Below, one piece after another: positions 17,412 to 26,989 of a DNA stretch of 64,000 nucleotides. The stretch comes from Streptomyces griseus subsp. griseus (GTDB lineage: Bacteria; Actinomycetota; Actinomycetes; Streptomycetales; Streptomycetaceae). Made by a program: the position numbers and the translations under genes. Within the stretch, counting starts at the first letter, position 1. Every line of letters begins with the position of its first letter. The stretch lies in contig NZ_CP032543.1 in the NCBI RefSeq assembly GCF_003610995.1, forward strand, positions 5,146,001 to 5,210,000. The letters are read 5' to 3'. The notes under the pieces are model-generated. The model worked only from the letters and a program-made list of their open reading frames with translations, was not told the DNA's origin and did not search any database.

Positions 17412-18269
17412 TCAGAGAACCTTTCCGGTCGGCTCGGCACCGTACGCCTCGTCCTCGGCGGGGGGCCTGCGCAGCAGGGCGATCGAACCGGACACGGTCG
17501 TCGCCTTCAGGGTCCCCGTCCCGGCGCCGAGCGTGCCGGTGATCTTCTTCGCGCCCCACTGCCCGCCGACCCGCAGGTCCTCGAAGGCGTTGGAGACGGC
17601 CCCGCTCGCGGTGTTGGCCTCGACCCGGGCGTCCGCCGGGTGCGGCAGCCGGATCGCGATCTCGCCGGAGACCGTGGTCAGCCGGATGTCGGTGGGCTTC
17701 CCCGACGGGTCGACGTCCAGCACCATGTCACCGCTGACCGACTCGGCCCGGACCGAGGCGCCCGCCCCGTCCACCACCGTCAGGTCACCGGCCACGGAGT
17801 GGAAGCGGAGGTCCCCGGTGACGCTCTGGGCCTCCAGGCTGCCCGAGACGGAGTCGCCGCGGACCGCGCCGGTCAGGCCGACGAGGGTGATGTCCCCGGT
17901 GATGCCGCGTACGTCGGTGCGGCCGTTGATCCCGGAGACGACGGCCCCGGCGCCGACCACGCCGACCTCCACCGAGGCGGTGGCGGGCACGACGAGCGAG
18001 ACCACCGCGCTGCGGCGCCGCCCGTGGGGGTCCAGCCAGCGCAGGAGGTCCTGCCAGGGGAGATCCTCGTACGCCACCGTCAGCCGGCCGTCCTCGTGGG
18101 TGACGAGGAGCGGCGGTCCCTCGATGGCGGAGACCTCCAGCCGGGCGTCCGGCTCGTCGGTCCCGACCACGTTGACCGCGCCGCCGGCGACGCGTACGTG
18201 GAGCGCGGTCACCGGGGCGTCGAAGGTGAGCTTCTGCGGCTCGGCGACGGTCCGCTTCGACACAGCCAT
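17412..18269 (-). CDS. DUF4097 beta-strand repeat protein
   Basis: A 285-residue protein made of repeated short beta strands of the DUF4097/adhesin-like type (SVSGSLEAQSVTGDLRF, VDGAGASVRAESVSGDMV, LKATTVSGSIALL), forming a right-handed beta solenoid. It has no signal peptide or membrane segment. Such proteins are commonly paired with PadR-like regulators in actinobacteria; their role is not established. ATG 18269 has GGGAGG 8 bases upstream. Confidence 0.85.
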   Translation of the reverse strand: MAVSKRTVAEPQKLTFDAPVTALHVRVAGGAVNVVGTDEPDARLEVSAIEGPPLLVTHEDGRLTVAYEDLPWQDLLRWLDPHGRRRSAVVSLVVPATASVEVGVVGAGAVVSGINGRTDVRGITGDITLVGLTGAVRGDSVSGSLEAQSVTGDLRFHSVAGDLTVVDGAGASVRAESVSGDMVLDVDPSGKPTDIRLTTVSGEIAIRLPHPADARVEANTASGAVSNAFEDLRVGGQWGAKKITGTLGAGTGTLKATTVSGSIALLRRPPAEDEAYGAEPTGKVL

Positions 18270-18303
18270 GGATGAGACCTCCCGGAGAGGATGACGACGC
18301 AAC

Positions 18304-18337
18304 ATATCGCGTCTCGTAAGGAACACGATATATCGCG
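18304..18337. promoter_or_regulatory. Probable PadR operator in front of the DUF4097-padR operon
   Basis: Two copies of ATATCGCG (18304-18311 and 18330-18337) lie 26 bp apart. The second overlaps a perfect 10-bp palindrome, CGATATATCG (18326-18335). The A/T content stands out from the surroundings. Sites of ATATCGCG/CGATAT type are known for PadR-like regulators paired with DUF4097 proteins; autoregulation here is inferred. Confidence 0.55.
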
Positions 18338-18367
18338 GATGGGGGAAGTCAAGCGCCCTCCGTGGGC

Positions 18368-18430
18368 GCTTCCAGCGGTCAAGCAGACGCTTCTCGCGAT
18401 CAAGCGGATGCTTCTAGCGGTCAAAGAGCA
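18368..18430. repeat. Three tandem 21-bp repeats upstream of a membrane protein gene
   Basis: The units GCTTCCAGCGGTCAAGCAGA-C, GCTTCTCGCGATCAAGCGGA-T and GCTTCTAGCGGTCAAAGAGC-A sit head to tail at 18368-18388, 18389-18409 and 18410-18430. They end 34 bases before the start of the next gene. They equal two DNA turns each, so bound proteins would align on one face. They may be operator iterons or slippage products. Confidence 0.6.
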
Positions 18431-18464
18431 TCGGAGTGGGGCAAATTGCCCTAGCGTGTGGCAC

Positions 18465-19316
18465 ATGAACGCGACATCCACGGGGGCACTCCTGCTGTGC
18501 CGCGCCGATCCCGAGACCGTACGGCCGCTCGCCCACCTGCTGCGCGAGCAGATGCTGCTGACGCGCGCGGGCGGCGAGTGGAGCGTCCTCGTACCGGAGG
18601 GGAAGCCCTGGAGGGGCACCGGGCCCTCCGAAACCGGCCCTTCCGGCTCCGCCGGCCCCGAGCCGGTCGACCGGGTCATCGGCGGCTGGGCCTCCGCCCT
18701 GGCCGTCGGCTCCACCTGGCCGGTGCTCGCCCTGTGGTGGGACGCCGACCGGGCCGGATACACCCTCGCCGCCGGATTCCGCCGCCCCGTGGGCTACATC
18801 TGGCTGACGGACGGTACGCCGGTGGGCGAGGACGAGGCGATGCGTACGTTCGCGGCCCGGCTCGGCCTCGATCCCGTACTCGATCTCCAGGCGCTGGAGG
18901 AGCTGACCCGGCCCGACCCGGAGGCGGACGCCGAGGCCCGGCTGCGCGGACTGCTCGCGGTCCTGACCCGTACGGGGCTCATCCTGCCGGCCGGGCTCAC
19001 CCCGGGCGAGAGCGCCGACCGGCTGCGCAGCGTGGCGGCCGTGCAGCGCGGGGCGGAGCGCGTCGAGTGGGCGGGGTGGCGTGATGCCGTACGGGTCGAA
19101 CTCGACGCGGTGGAGAACAGCAGCCTCGGACCCTGGGTGCGCGGCCCCCGGGCCCGTGCCATCGCCACCGCCCAGCTCGCGGCCGGCCTTCCGCTCCTGC
19201 TGTGGGGCGCCCGCCGCCGCAGCGGGGGATGGGTGGCCGCCGGGGCCGTACTCCTGGCGCAGGGGGCGCTGGGGCTTGCCTACCACCGGGCCAGGGCGGG
19301 CGCCGAAACGCGCTGA
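18465..19316 (+). CDS. Hypothetical protein with C-terminal membrane segments
   Basis: A 283-residue protein I do not recognise by family. The N-terminal two thirds are soluble-looking (LLCRADPETVRPLAHLLREQ, then GYIWLTDGTPVGEDEAMRTF). The last 60 residues hold two hydrophobic stretches (AIATAQLAAGLPLLLWGA and GWVAAGAVLLAQGALGLAY) that could anchor it to the membrane. The frame is open further upstream, but ATG 18465 is chosen because the upstream part is the tandem repeat without coding bias. Confidence 0.7.
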   Translation: MNATSTGALLLCRADPETVRPLAHLLREQMLLTRAGGEWSVLVPEGKPWRGTGPSETGPSGSAGPEPVDRVIGGWASALAVGSTWPVLALWWDADRAGYTLAAGFRRPVGYIWLTDGTPVGEDEAMRTFAARLGLDPVLDLQALEELTRPDPEADAEARLRGLLAVLTRTGLILPAGLTPGESADRLRSVAAVQRGAERVEWAGWRDAVRVELDAVENSSLGPWVRGPRARAIATAQLAAGLPLLLWGARRRSGGWVAAGAVLLAQGALGLAYHRARAGAETR

Positions 19317-19343
19317 CCGGCCCGGGAGAGCGGGGCCCAGCCC

Positions 19344-19529
19344 TTACGCGTCCTCGTCGTCCTCGTCGTCCAGCCGGGCCAGCCAGGTCGCGAGCCGCTC
19401 GACCGGCACCTCGAAGTCGGGGTTGAGATCGACGAACGTACGCAGCTGCTCGGCGAGCCACTCGAAGGTGACCTCCTCCTCGCCGCGCCGCTTCTCCAGT
19501 TCCTCGATGCCACGGTCCGTGAAGTACAT
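19344..19529 (-). CDS. DUF6104 family small protein
   Basis: A 61-residue acidic protein (MYFTDRGIEELEKRRGEEEV ... RLDDEDDEDA) matching the small Streptomyces family I know as DUF6104. No function is established. It has a predicted helical N-half and a highly acidic tail. It lies downstream of kgd on the same strand, but a hairpin separates the two. Confidence 0.8.
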   Translation of the reverse strand: MYFTDRGIEELEKRRGEEEVTFEWLAEQLRTFVDLNPDFEVPVERLATWLARLDDEDDEDA

Positions 19530-19580
19530 GGGAGAAGGATAGCGAGGCGCGAGGGACCTCAAGAAGCCGGATACGCCGGA

Positions 19581-19613
19581 GACCCGGCCCCGCGGCAAGC
19601 GCGGAACCGGGTC
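19581..19613 (-). terminator. Hairpin downstream of kgd
   Basis: Outer arms GACCCGG (19581-19587) and CCGGGTC (19607-19613) enclose an inner pairing CCGC/GCGG. It lies 26 bases past the kgd stop and before the DUF6104 start, so it likely ends the kgd transcript. Confidence 0.6.
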
Positions 19614-19638
19614 CCCGGACGGTTCAGCCGTACGGTCC

Positions 19639-22600
19639 TCAGGCCTCGAAGACCTCGTTGACCAGCTGTGTCTGCTCCGCCTGGTGGCGCTTGGCCGAGC
19701 CGACCGCCGGGGACGAGCCGTGCGGCCGCGAGATGCGGCGCAGGCGCTCGCCGTGCGGCACGTCCGCGCCGACGGCCAGGTCCAGGTGGTCGATCAGGTT
19801 CAGCGCGATGAACGGCCACGCACCCTGGTTGGCCGGCTCCTCCTGGGCCCAGAGGTACTTCTCGGCGTTCGGGTACTTGGCGATCTCGGCCTGGATCTCC
19901 GCACCCGGCAGCGGGTACAGCCGCTCCAGCCGGATGATCGCGGTCTCCGTGTCGCCGCGCTTCTCCCGCTCGGCGTCCAGGTCGTAGTAGAGCTTGCCCG
20001 CGCAGAAGACGACCTTGCGGACCTCCTCCGCCTTGACGCTGTCGTCGCCGATCACCGGGCGGAAGCCGCCGGTGGTGAACTCCTCGATCTTCGACGCCGC
20101 GGCCTTCAGACGCAGCATCGACTTCGGGGTGAAGACGATCAGCGGCTTGTGGTGCGGGTTGTGCACCTGCCAGCGCAGCAGGTGGAAGTAGTTCGACGGC
20201 AGGGTCGGCATCGCGACCGTCATGTTGTCCTGCGCGCACATCTGGAGGAAGCGCTCGGGACGCGCGGAGCTGTGGTCCGGGCCCTGGCCCTCGTAGCCGT
20301 GCGGCAGCAGGAGCGTGACGCCGGAGGTCTGGCCCCACTTCTGCTCGGCCGAGGAGATGAACTCGTCCACGACGGTCTGCGCGCCGTTGACGAAGTCACC
20401 GAACTGGGCCTCCCAGATGACCAGCGACTCCGGGCGGGCCAGCGAGTAGCCGTACTCGAAGCCCATCGCCGCGTACTCGCTGAGCAGCGAGTCGTAGACG
20501 TTGTAGCGGGCCTGCTCCTCGGTGAGGTACAGCAGCGGGGTGTAGTCCTCGCCGGTGACCTGGTCCACCAGCACCGCGTGGCGCTGGCCGAACGTGCCGC
20601 GGCGGGTGTCCTGGCCGGCGAGCCGGACCGGGGTGCCCTCCATCAGCAGCGAACCGATGGCCAGGGTCTCGCCCATGCCCCAGTCGATCGTGCCGTTCTC
20701 CACCGAGGCCGCGCGACGCTGCATCTGCGGCATCAGACGGGGGTGGACGGTGATCGACTCGGGGATGTTGACCTGGGACTCGGCGATCCGCTTCACGACC
20801 TCGGCGGAGACCGCGGTCTCCACGGCGACCGGGAAGGCTGCCTGCGGCTCCTGGATGTGCGGGGAGGACGGCTGGGAGGTGGCCTCGCGGACCTCGGCGA
20901 AGACCTTCTCCAGCTGGCCCTGGAAGTCCTGGAGCGCCTGCTCCGCCTCTTCCAGCGTGATGTCGCCGCGACCGATCAGGGACTCGGTGTAGAGCTTGCG
21001 CACCGAGCGCTTCTTGTCGATCAGGGTGTACATCTGCGGGTTGGTGAACTCCGGGTTGTCGCCCTCGTTGTGACCGCGGCGGCGGTAGCAGATGAGGTCG
21101 ATCACGACGTCCTTGTTGAACGCCTGCCGGAACTCGAAGGCGAGCCGCGCGACACGGACCACGGCCTCCGGGTCGTCACCGTTGACGTGGATGATCGGCG
21201 CCTCGATCATGCGCGCCACGTCGGTGGCGTACATCGAGGAGCGCGAGGACTCCGGGGCGGCGGTGAAGCCGACCTGGTTGTTGATCACCACGTGCACGGT
21301 GCCGCCGGTGCGGTAGCCGCGCAGCTGCGACATGTTGAGCGTCTCGGCGACGACGCCCTGGCCCGCGAAGGCCGCGTCGCCGTGGAGCGCGACCGGCAGG
21401 ACCGTGAAGTCCGTGCCGCCCTTGTTGATGATGTCCTGCTTGGCGCGGGCGATGCCCTCCAGGACCGGGTCGACCGCCTCCAGGTGCGAGGGGTTGGCGG
21501 CCAGCGAGACCTTGATCTGCTCGCCGTCCAGACCGGTGAAGGTGCCCTCGGCGCCCAGGTGGTACTTGACGTCGCCGGAGCCGTGCATGGAGCGCGGGTC
21601 GAGGTTGCCCTCGAACTCGCGGAAGATCTGCGCGTACGACTTGCCGACGATGTTCGCCAGCACGTTCAGCCGGCCGCGGTGGGCCATGCCGATGACGACC
21701 TCGTCGAGGCGGGCCTCGGCGGCGGAGTCGAGAACCGCGTCCAGCAGCGGGATGACGGACTCGCCGCCCTCCAGCGAGAACCGCTTCTGACCGACGTACT
21801 TCGTCTGGAGGAACGTCTCGAACGCCTCGGCCGCGTTCAGCCGGCGCAGGATGCGCAGCTGCTCCTCGCGCTCGGGCTGCTGGGCACGCGGCCGCTCCAC
21901 CCGGTCCTGGAGCCACTTGCGCTGCTTCGGGTCCTGGATGTGCATGAACTCGATGCCGGTGGTGCGGCAGTACGACTCACGCAGCACGCCGAGGATGTCG
22001 CGGAGCTTCATCATCGACTTGCCGGCGAACCCGCCGACCGCGAAGTCCCGCTCCAGGTCCCACAGGGTGAGGCCGTGCTCGGTGATGTCGAGGTCGGGGT
22101 GCTTGCGCTGGCGGTACTCCAGCGGGTCGGTGTCGGCCATGACGTGGCCGCGGACCCGGTAGGAGTGGATCAGCTCGAAGACCCGCGCGGCCTTCGTCAC
22201 GTCGTTGTCGTGCGACGCGTCGATGTCCGTGAGCCAGCGGACCGGCTCGTACGGGATGCGCAGGGCCTTGAAGATCTCGTCGTAGAAGTCGTTCTGGCCG
22301 AGCAGCAGCTGGCTCAGGACCCGCAGGAACTCGCCGGAGGCCGCGCCCTGGATGACCCGGTGGTCGTAGGTCGACGTGAGGGTCATGACCTTCGAGATGC
22401 CGAGCTTGTTCAGGGTGTCCTGCGAGGTGCCCTGGAACTCCGCCGGGTAGTCCATCGCGCCGACGCCCATGATGAGGCCCTGTCCGGGCATCAGGCGGGG
22501 CACCGAGTGGACGGTGCCGATCCCGCCGGGGTTGGTCAGCGAGGCGGTGACGCCGGAGAAGTCGTCCATGCCGAGCTTGCCGATGCGGGCGCGCCGGACG

Positions 22601-23474
22601 ATGTCCTCGTACGCCTGCCAGAACTCGAAGAAGTTGAGCGTCTCGGCCTTCTTGATGGCCGCGACGACCAGCTGGCGGTCGCCGTTCGGCTTCACCAGGT
22701 CGATGGCGAGGCCGAGGTTGACGTGCTCCGGCTTGACCAGGGTCGGCTTGCCGTCCTTCACCGCGAAGGAGTGGTTCATCGACGGCATGGCCTTGAGGGC
22801 CTGCACCATCGCGTACCCGATGAGGTGCGTGAAGGAGATCTTCCCGCCGCGGGCGCGCTTGAGGTGGTTGTTGATGACGATGCGGTTGTCGAAGAGCAAC
22901 TTCACCGGGACCGCGCGGACGGACGTGGCCGTCGGCAGCTCCAGCGAGGCGTTCATGTTCTTCGCGACGGCGGCCGAGGGGCCGCGCAGCGTCACGTACT
23001 CGGGCCCGGCCGGGGCCTCGGTGGCCTCGGCCGCCTTGGCGTCGGCCTTGGCCGGAGCGGCGGCGGGCTTGGCCTCGGCGGGCTTCGCCGGGGCCGGAGC
23101 CGGAGCGGCCTTGACCTCGGCGGGCTTCGCCTCGGCGGGCTTGGCCGGTGCCGGGGCTGCCGGAGCGGCGGCTGCGGGCTTCGTCGGTGCCGGGGCAGCG
23201 GGCTGCGCCGGGGGGTGGCGGCCGGGGCCTCGGTTGCCGCAGCCCCCGAGGCTGCGGCGCCGGGAGCGGGCTTGTCCGCCGTGCCGGAGGTACCCGGCTT
23301 GTAGTCGGCGAAGAAGTCCCACCAGGCGCGATCGACCGAACTGGGATCCTGGAGGTACTGCTGGTAGATCTCGTCGACGAGCCACTCATTGGCGCCGAAA
23401 GCAGCGGCCGGGTTGGTGCCCGGGCTGGCTTGGTCGGTCGAGATGCTCGAGTTACTGGGGGACTGAGACGACAC
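19639..23474 (-). CDS. kgd: Multifunctional 2-oxoglutarate decarboxylase / dihydrolipoyl succinyltransferase (frameshifted as read)
   Basis: The actinobacterial TCA-cycle enzyme of about 1278 residues that decarboxylates 2-oxoglutarate. The N-terminus from GTG 23474 has the E1-type leader [16 protein letters not shown] and [13 protein letters not shown] long Ala/Pro/Lys linker follows, then a lipoyl-less E2 succinyltransferase domain ([19 protein letters not shown] ... [15 protein letters not shown]). The rest is the thiamine-diphosphate E1 module ([46 protein letters not shown]). The N-terminal frame and the main frame differ by one base: at the G run 23210-23215 the minus strand has six C where seven would keep one frame. 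The rest is intact, so I read it as one gene with a probable sequencing error. Confidence 0.95.
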
Positions 23475-23757
23475 GGCGGCAACCGCCCTCTTCCGCTTCA
23501 CAAGGTGATGGACAGCGGAAATCAAGGCTACGCCCCCCAAACCGTTCCTTGCAGACCGGGCCGGTGCTTCGTCGTGCACATCACATCGCAACGCGGGTTT
23601 CGGCGCAGGAAATGGCGGGAAACAAGCGAGGTTCCACTGCACTTCGGGTACGCAGGACCGTGGATACGGTCATCCGACCGTATCCCCTTGAGATCCCCTA
23701 CAGGGAGGACACGGACAACGTGCCCCCTCCGGTTCGAACCCTATGTCAACGGGGTCG

Positions 23758-24834
23758 TCAACCGCGTCGCTCGGTCAGCCCCGGAAGTGTGACCTGGATA
23801 CGGCAGCCCCGATCGGATTCGGCCACCCCGATCCGGCCGCCGTGCAGATCGACGGCCCAACGGGCGATCGCCAGGCCCAGTCCCGTACCGCCGTCGCTGC
23901 CCGGACCGTGCGGTGAGGGGGCCTGGCCCCGGTTGAACCGCTCGAAGACCCGGTGGCGCTCCGCCTCCGGGATGCCGGGGCCCTCGTCCATGACCTCCAG
24001 CTCCAGCGACTCCGGGTGCGCCCCGCGCCGGGCCAGGACCGTCACCCGGCCGTGCGGCGGGCTGTGCTTGACCGCGTTGTCGATGAGATTGGCCACCACC
24101 TGGTGCAGCCGCTCCGCGTCCGCGTGCGCGGTGAGCTCCGGCGGCGAGACGTCCAGGTGCAGATGGACGTCCGTACGGGAGTGGTTGCCGGAACCCGACG
24201 ACAGGTGCCGCTGGGACGCGGCGAGATTGGCTTCTTTCAGTACGCCCGAGAGATACGGCCACACCTCGAAGCGGCGCGCCTTCAGCGTCACCACCCCGTT
24301 GTCCAGCCGAGACAGGTCCAGCAGCGTCTCCACCAGCCGGCCCAGCCGCTCCGTCTGCTTCAGCGCCGTACGCATCGTCTCGGGATCGGCGGCCGAGACC
24401 CCGTCCACCACGTTCTCCAGCACGGCCCGCAGCGCCGCGATGGGGGTGCGCAGCTCATGGCTGACATTGGCGACCAGCTCCTTGCGGTGCCGGTCCTCCG
24501 CCTCCAGGTCGTCCGCCATGCGGTTGATCGTCTGGGCCAGGTCGCCCAGCTCGTCCCGCCGCCCGGCGCCGCTCACCCGGCGCGTGTAGTCGCCGTGCGA
24601 GATCGACCGGGCCACCGCCCGCATCTCGTCCAGCGGCGCGGTCAGCCCGTGCGCCACGAACTGGGTGATCAGCAGCGTCGCGATCACCGAGAACACGGTG
24701 ATGAACTGGAACTCGGTCCGGGTCCGCAGGGCGACGATCAGCAGCCCGGTCGTGATGAAGACCGAGACCACGACGAGCGTGCCCAGCTTGGCCTTGATGG
24801 AGAAGGGCCGCATCCCCGACCCTGGCCGGGTCAT
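23758..24834 (-). CDS. Two-component sensor histidine kinase
   Basis: A 358-residue membrane kinase. Two hydrophobic segments at the N-terminus (TLVVVSVFITTGLLIVAL and FSVIATLLITQFVAHGL) leave almost no extracellular loop, so it may sense the membrane or an internal signal. A HAMP domain follows (APLDEMRAVARSISHGDYTR). The H-box is ELVANVSHELRTPIAALRA and the ATPase domain has NLIDNAVKHSP (N box), DEGPGIPEAER (G1) and GTGLGLAIARW (G2). It overlaps its response regulator by 4 bases. Confidence 0.94.
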   Translation of the reverse strand: MTRPGSGMRPFSIKAKLGTLVVVSVFITTGLLIVALRTRTEFQFITVFSVIATLLITQFVAHGLTAPLDEMRAVARSISHGDYTRRVSGAGRRDELGDLAQTINRMADDLEAEDRHRKELVANVSHELRTPIAALRAVLENVVDGVSAADPETMRTALKQTERLGRLVETLLDLSRLDNGVVTLKARRFEVWPYLSGVLKEANLAASQRHLSSGSGNHSRTDVHLHLDVSPPELTAHADAERLHQVVANLIDNAVKHSPPHGRVTVLARRGAHPESLELEVMDEGPGIPEAERHRVFERFNRGQAPSPHGPGSDGGTGLGLAIARWAVDLHGGRIGVAESDRGCRIQVTLPGLTERRG

Positions 24835-25568
24835 GGGGCCGGGGTCTCCAGGGCGTAGCCCACGCCGTGCACCGTACGGATCCGCTCGGCCCCGATCTTC
24901 CGGCGCAGCGCCTTGATGTGGCTGTCGACCGTACGGGTCCCGGAGGCGTCGGCCCAGTCCCAGACCTCGGCCAGCAGCTGCTCACGGGAGAGCACCGCCC
25001 GCGGGGTGTTGGCCAGGCAGACCAGCAGGTCGAACTCGGTCGGCGTGAGGTGGACGTCCTCGGCGCGGACCCGGACCCGGCGCTGTGCGTGGTCGATCTC
25101 CAGCTCGCCGAGGCGCAGTATCCCGCTCCTCGGCGTGACGGCGGCCAGCGCGGCCCGCTCGACCCGGCGGAGCAGGACGTGCACCCGGGCGGCCAGCTCC
25201 CGCATGGAGAACGGCTTGGTCATGTAGTCGTCGGCGCCGACCCCGAGCCCGACCAGCATGTCGGTCTCGTCGTCGCGCGCGGTCAGCATCAGCACCGGAA
25301 CCGGGCGCGACGCCTGCACCCGGCGGCAGACCTCCAGGCCGTCGAAGCCGGGGAGCATGATGTCCAGCACCATCAGATCGGGCTGCCACGCCTCGGCCGC
25401 GTCCACGGCCGCGGGCCCGTCCAGCGCCGTCTGCACCAGGAAGCCCTCCGCCCGCAGCCGGGCGGCAATGGCGTCGACGATCGTGGCGTCGTCCTCGACC
25501 ACCAGCACCCGGCGTTGAGCCCCTGGGGTGGCCGCGACGCCGTTGTGGGTGGTGTGTGTCTGTTCCAT
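24831..25568 (-). CDS. OmpR-family response regulator
   Basis: A 245-residue regulator. The receiver domain has VLVVEDDATIVDAI (acidic pocket), the phospho-acceptor Asp in LMVLDIMLPGFDGLE, and the conserved Thr and Lys in MLTARDDE and DYMTKPFSMREL. The C-terminal winged HTH has VHLTPTEFDLLVCLANTP and TVDSHIKALRRKIG. It is the partner of the overlapping downstream kinase. The pair lies next to kgd and lon in a conserved setting, but its regulon is not evident here. Confidence 0.95.
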   Translation of the reverse strand: MEQTHTTHNGVAATPGAQRRVLVVEDDATIVDAIAARLRAEGFLVQTALDGPAAVDAAEAWQPDLMVLDIMLPGFDGLEVCRRVQASRPVPVLMLTARDDETDMLVGLGVGADDYMTKPFSMRELAARVHVLLRRVERAALAAVTPRSGILRLGELEIDHAQRRVRVRAEDVHLTPTEFDLLVCLANTPRAVLSREQLLAEVWDWADASGTRTVDSHIKALRRKIGAERIRTVHGVGYALETPAP

Positions 25569-25824
25569 CGCCCCGCCCCTGCCCGTTCCCGCGGAGGGTG
25601 AACCCCGCGAGGCACGGTCTTCGCTCGTGGATTTCTGGGTGATCCTTATGTGCCGGTCAGCAGCGTAGAGGCAGCGGAGGGCTCTCGGCTACGCAGGGTG
25701 TTGCCCAGGCGGTGTGAGTTCGGCTTCCGCGGGGCGGCGGATCGTCGGCCTTGTGAAGGTTGCCCCGTCTCCTGCCGGACCCGTACCTGCCGCGAGAGGG
25801 CTTCCGGGCCCTCCCGGTGCCCCC

Positions 25825-26532
25825 TCAGAGGCTCCTCGATGCGAGATGGACCACGTCCGGCACACCTCGGGCAACAGCCACTTCTTCGGTCCTAACCTCG
25901 CAGAACCCGGCATTCCGCAACGCCTGTTCGAAGGCCGGGGACTGCTGCGCGGACCAGACGGCGAGCACTCCGCCCGGGGTCAGCCGGTCGCGGCAGTGGG
26001 CCAGCCCGGTGGGGGAGTAGAGGCTCCCGTTGTCCTCCGTGACGGTCCAGTCGGGCCCGTTGTCGATGTCCAGACAGAGCGCGTCGTAACGCTCCGTGGC
26101 GGTACGGAGATGGGCGACCAGATCCGTGTGCACGACCTCGGTCCGGGGGTCGGCCAGCGCCGCCCCCGAGATCCGGTCCAGCGGCCCCTCCCGGTGCCAG
26201 TCCACGATGGCCTGCTCCCGCTCCACGACCACGATCCGCCCCCACCGCTCCTCCTCGGCGGCCCGCACCAGCGAGAAGCCGACGCCGAGCCCGCCGATCA
26301 GCACGGAGGGACCGGTCCGCCCGGCGGGCAGGGCCCCCAGAGCGGCGTCGATCAGCAGCCGCTCGGAGCGCCCGTCGGAGGTGTCCATCAGGAAACAGCC
26401 GTTGGCGATGATCTCGAAGTGCTCCCCGCGCTCCCGCAGGACGACCTCGCCGAAGGGGCCTTCGCGGCGGTCCAGGGTGACGGGGGCGGGAGGGATCATC
26501 GCGCAGGTGTAGGTCGGGGTGTCGGGCTCCAT
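25825..26532 (-). CDS. Spermidine synthase-like protein (polyamine aminopropyltransferase family)
   Basis: A 235-residue Rossmann-fold protein. VLIGGLGVGFSLVRAAEEE corresponds to the glycine-rich SAM-binding loop, IVVVEREQAIVDWHREG to the acidic beta 2, and YDALCLDIDNGPDW to the active-site strand of the SpeE fold. The usual N-terminal domain is short and the aminopropyl-acceptor signature is not complete. A plain methyltransferase-like or non-polyamine role is therefore possible. A shorter start at MIPPAP (12 codons in) is also possible. Confidence 0.75.
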   Translation of the reverse strand: MEPDTPTYTCAMIPPAPVTLDRREGPFGEVVLRERGEHFEIIANGCFLMDTSDGRSERLLIDAALGALPAGRTGPSVLIGGLGVGFSLVRAAEEERWGRIVVVEREQAIVDWHREGPLDRISGAALADPRTEVVHTDLVAHLRTATERYDALCLDIDNGPDWTVTEDNGSLYSPTGLAHCRDRLTPGGVLAVWSAQQSPAFEQALRNAGFCEVRTEEVAVARGVPDVVHLASRSL

Positions 26533-26542
26533 GGACCGGATT

Positions 26543-26710
26543 CTAGGAGGACCACCCCCTCGCGTGATCGCGGTCCGGGTGCGGGCCGCGCAGCGCCAGG
26601 AGCGCCGTCCCCACCACGTACGCCGTCCCGGCCATCACCCGGGCCGCGCCCTCCGGCCCCGGCTGCGTCGGCCAGGCCGTGTACGCCGCCGCCCCATCCG
26701 GTGTCCGGGG
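26543..26710 (-). pseudogene. C-terminal remnant of a small membrane protein
   Basis: About 55 codons ending at a TAG (26543-26545) read DGAAAYTAWPTQPGPEG, then VMAGTAYVVGTALLALRGP, then a basic tail, with nearly every third base G or C. Upstream of about 26710 the bias disappears and no start signal is seen. It looks like the tail of a decayed or very short membrane protein. The rest of the 26533-26989 gap is the lon promoter region. Confidence 0.35.
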
Positions 26711-26947
26711 CGCACCCGTCTCCGTACCGTCGTTCCGGTCTCCCCCGCAGGGCGCAACAGCCTCACACCCTCCCTGTCGCCCGCCGGACCGCATCCGGTT
26801 CACCGGCGCGGTTCGCCCGGGAGGGAGAGCGGCCCGGGGAATAGCCGTTCGGCGTCCGACGCTCCGTGGAAAGGGGGCTCACCAGGCCTCCGGGGTGTGA
26901 TCGCTCACAGCGAACACCGCGCGGGGAACATTCGGCGGCTCACCAGC

Positions 26948-26968
26948 ATTGAGTCCACATAGCTCAAC
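26948..26968 (+). promoter_or_regulatory. HAIR element (HspR-binding site) upstream of lon
   Basis: The inverted repeat ATTGAGT-CCACATA-GCTCAAC (7-7-7) matches the HAIR consensus CTTGAGT-N7-ACTCAAG in most positions, including the TTGAG/CTCAA core. It ends 21 bases before the lon start codon. HspR repression of lon is known in Streptomyces, which supports the call. The site probably overlaps the promoter. Confidence 0.85.
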
Positions 26969-26989
26969 TTGCCTGCCGAAGGGGAGATC

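Noticed and set aside
19684..23304. A 1206-codon open frame on the plus strand
   Set aside because: It is the exact antisense of kgd. It is open only because stop codons are rare in antisense GC-rich DNA, and it has an Arg/Val/Asp/Leu-biased composition with no domains.
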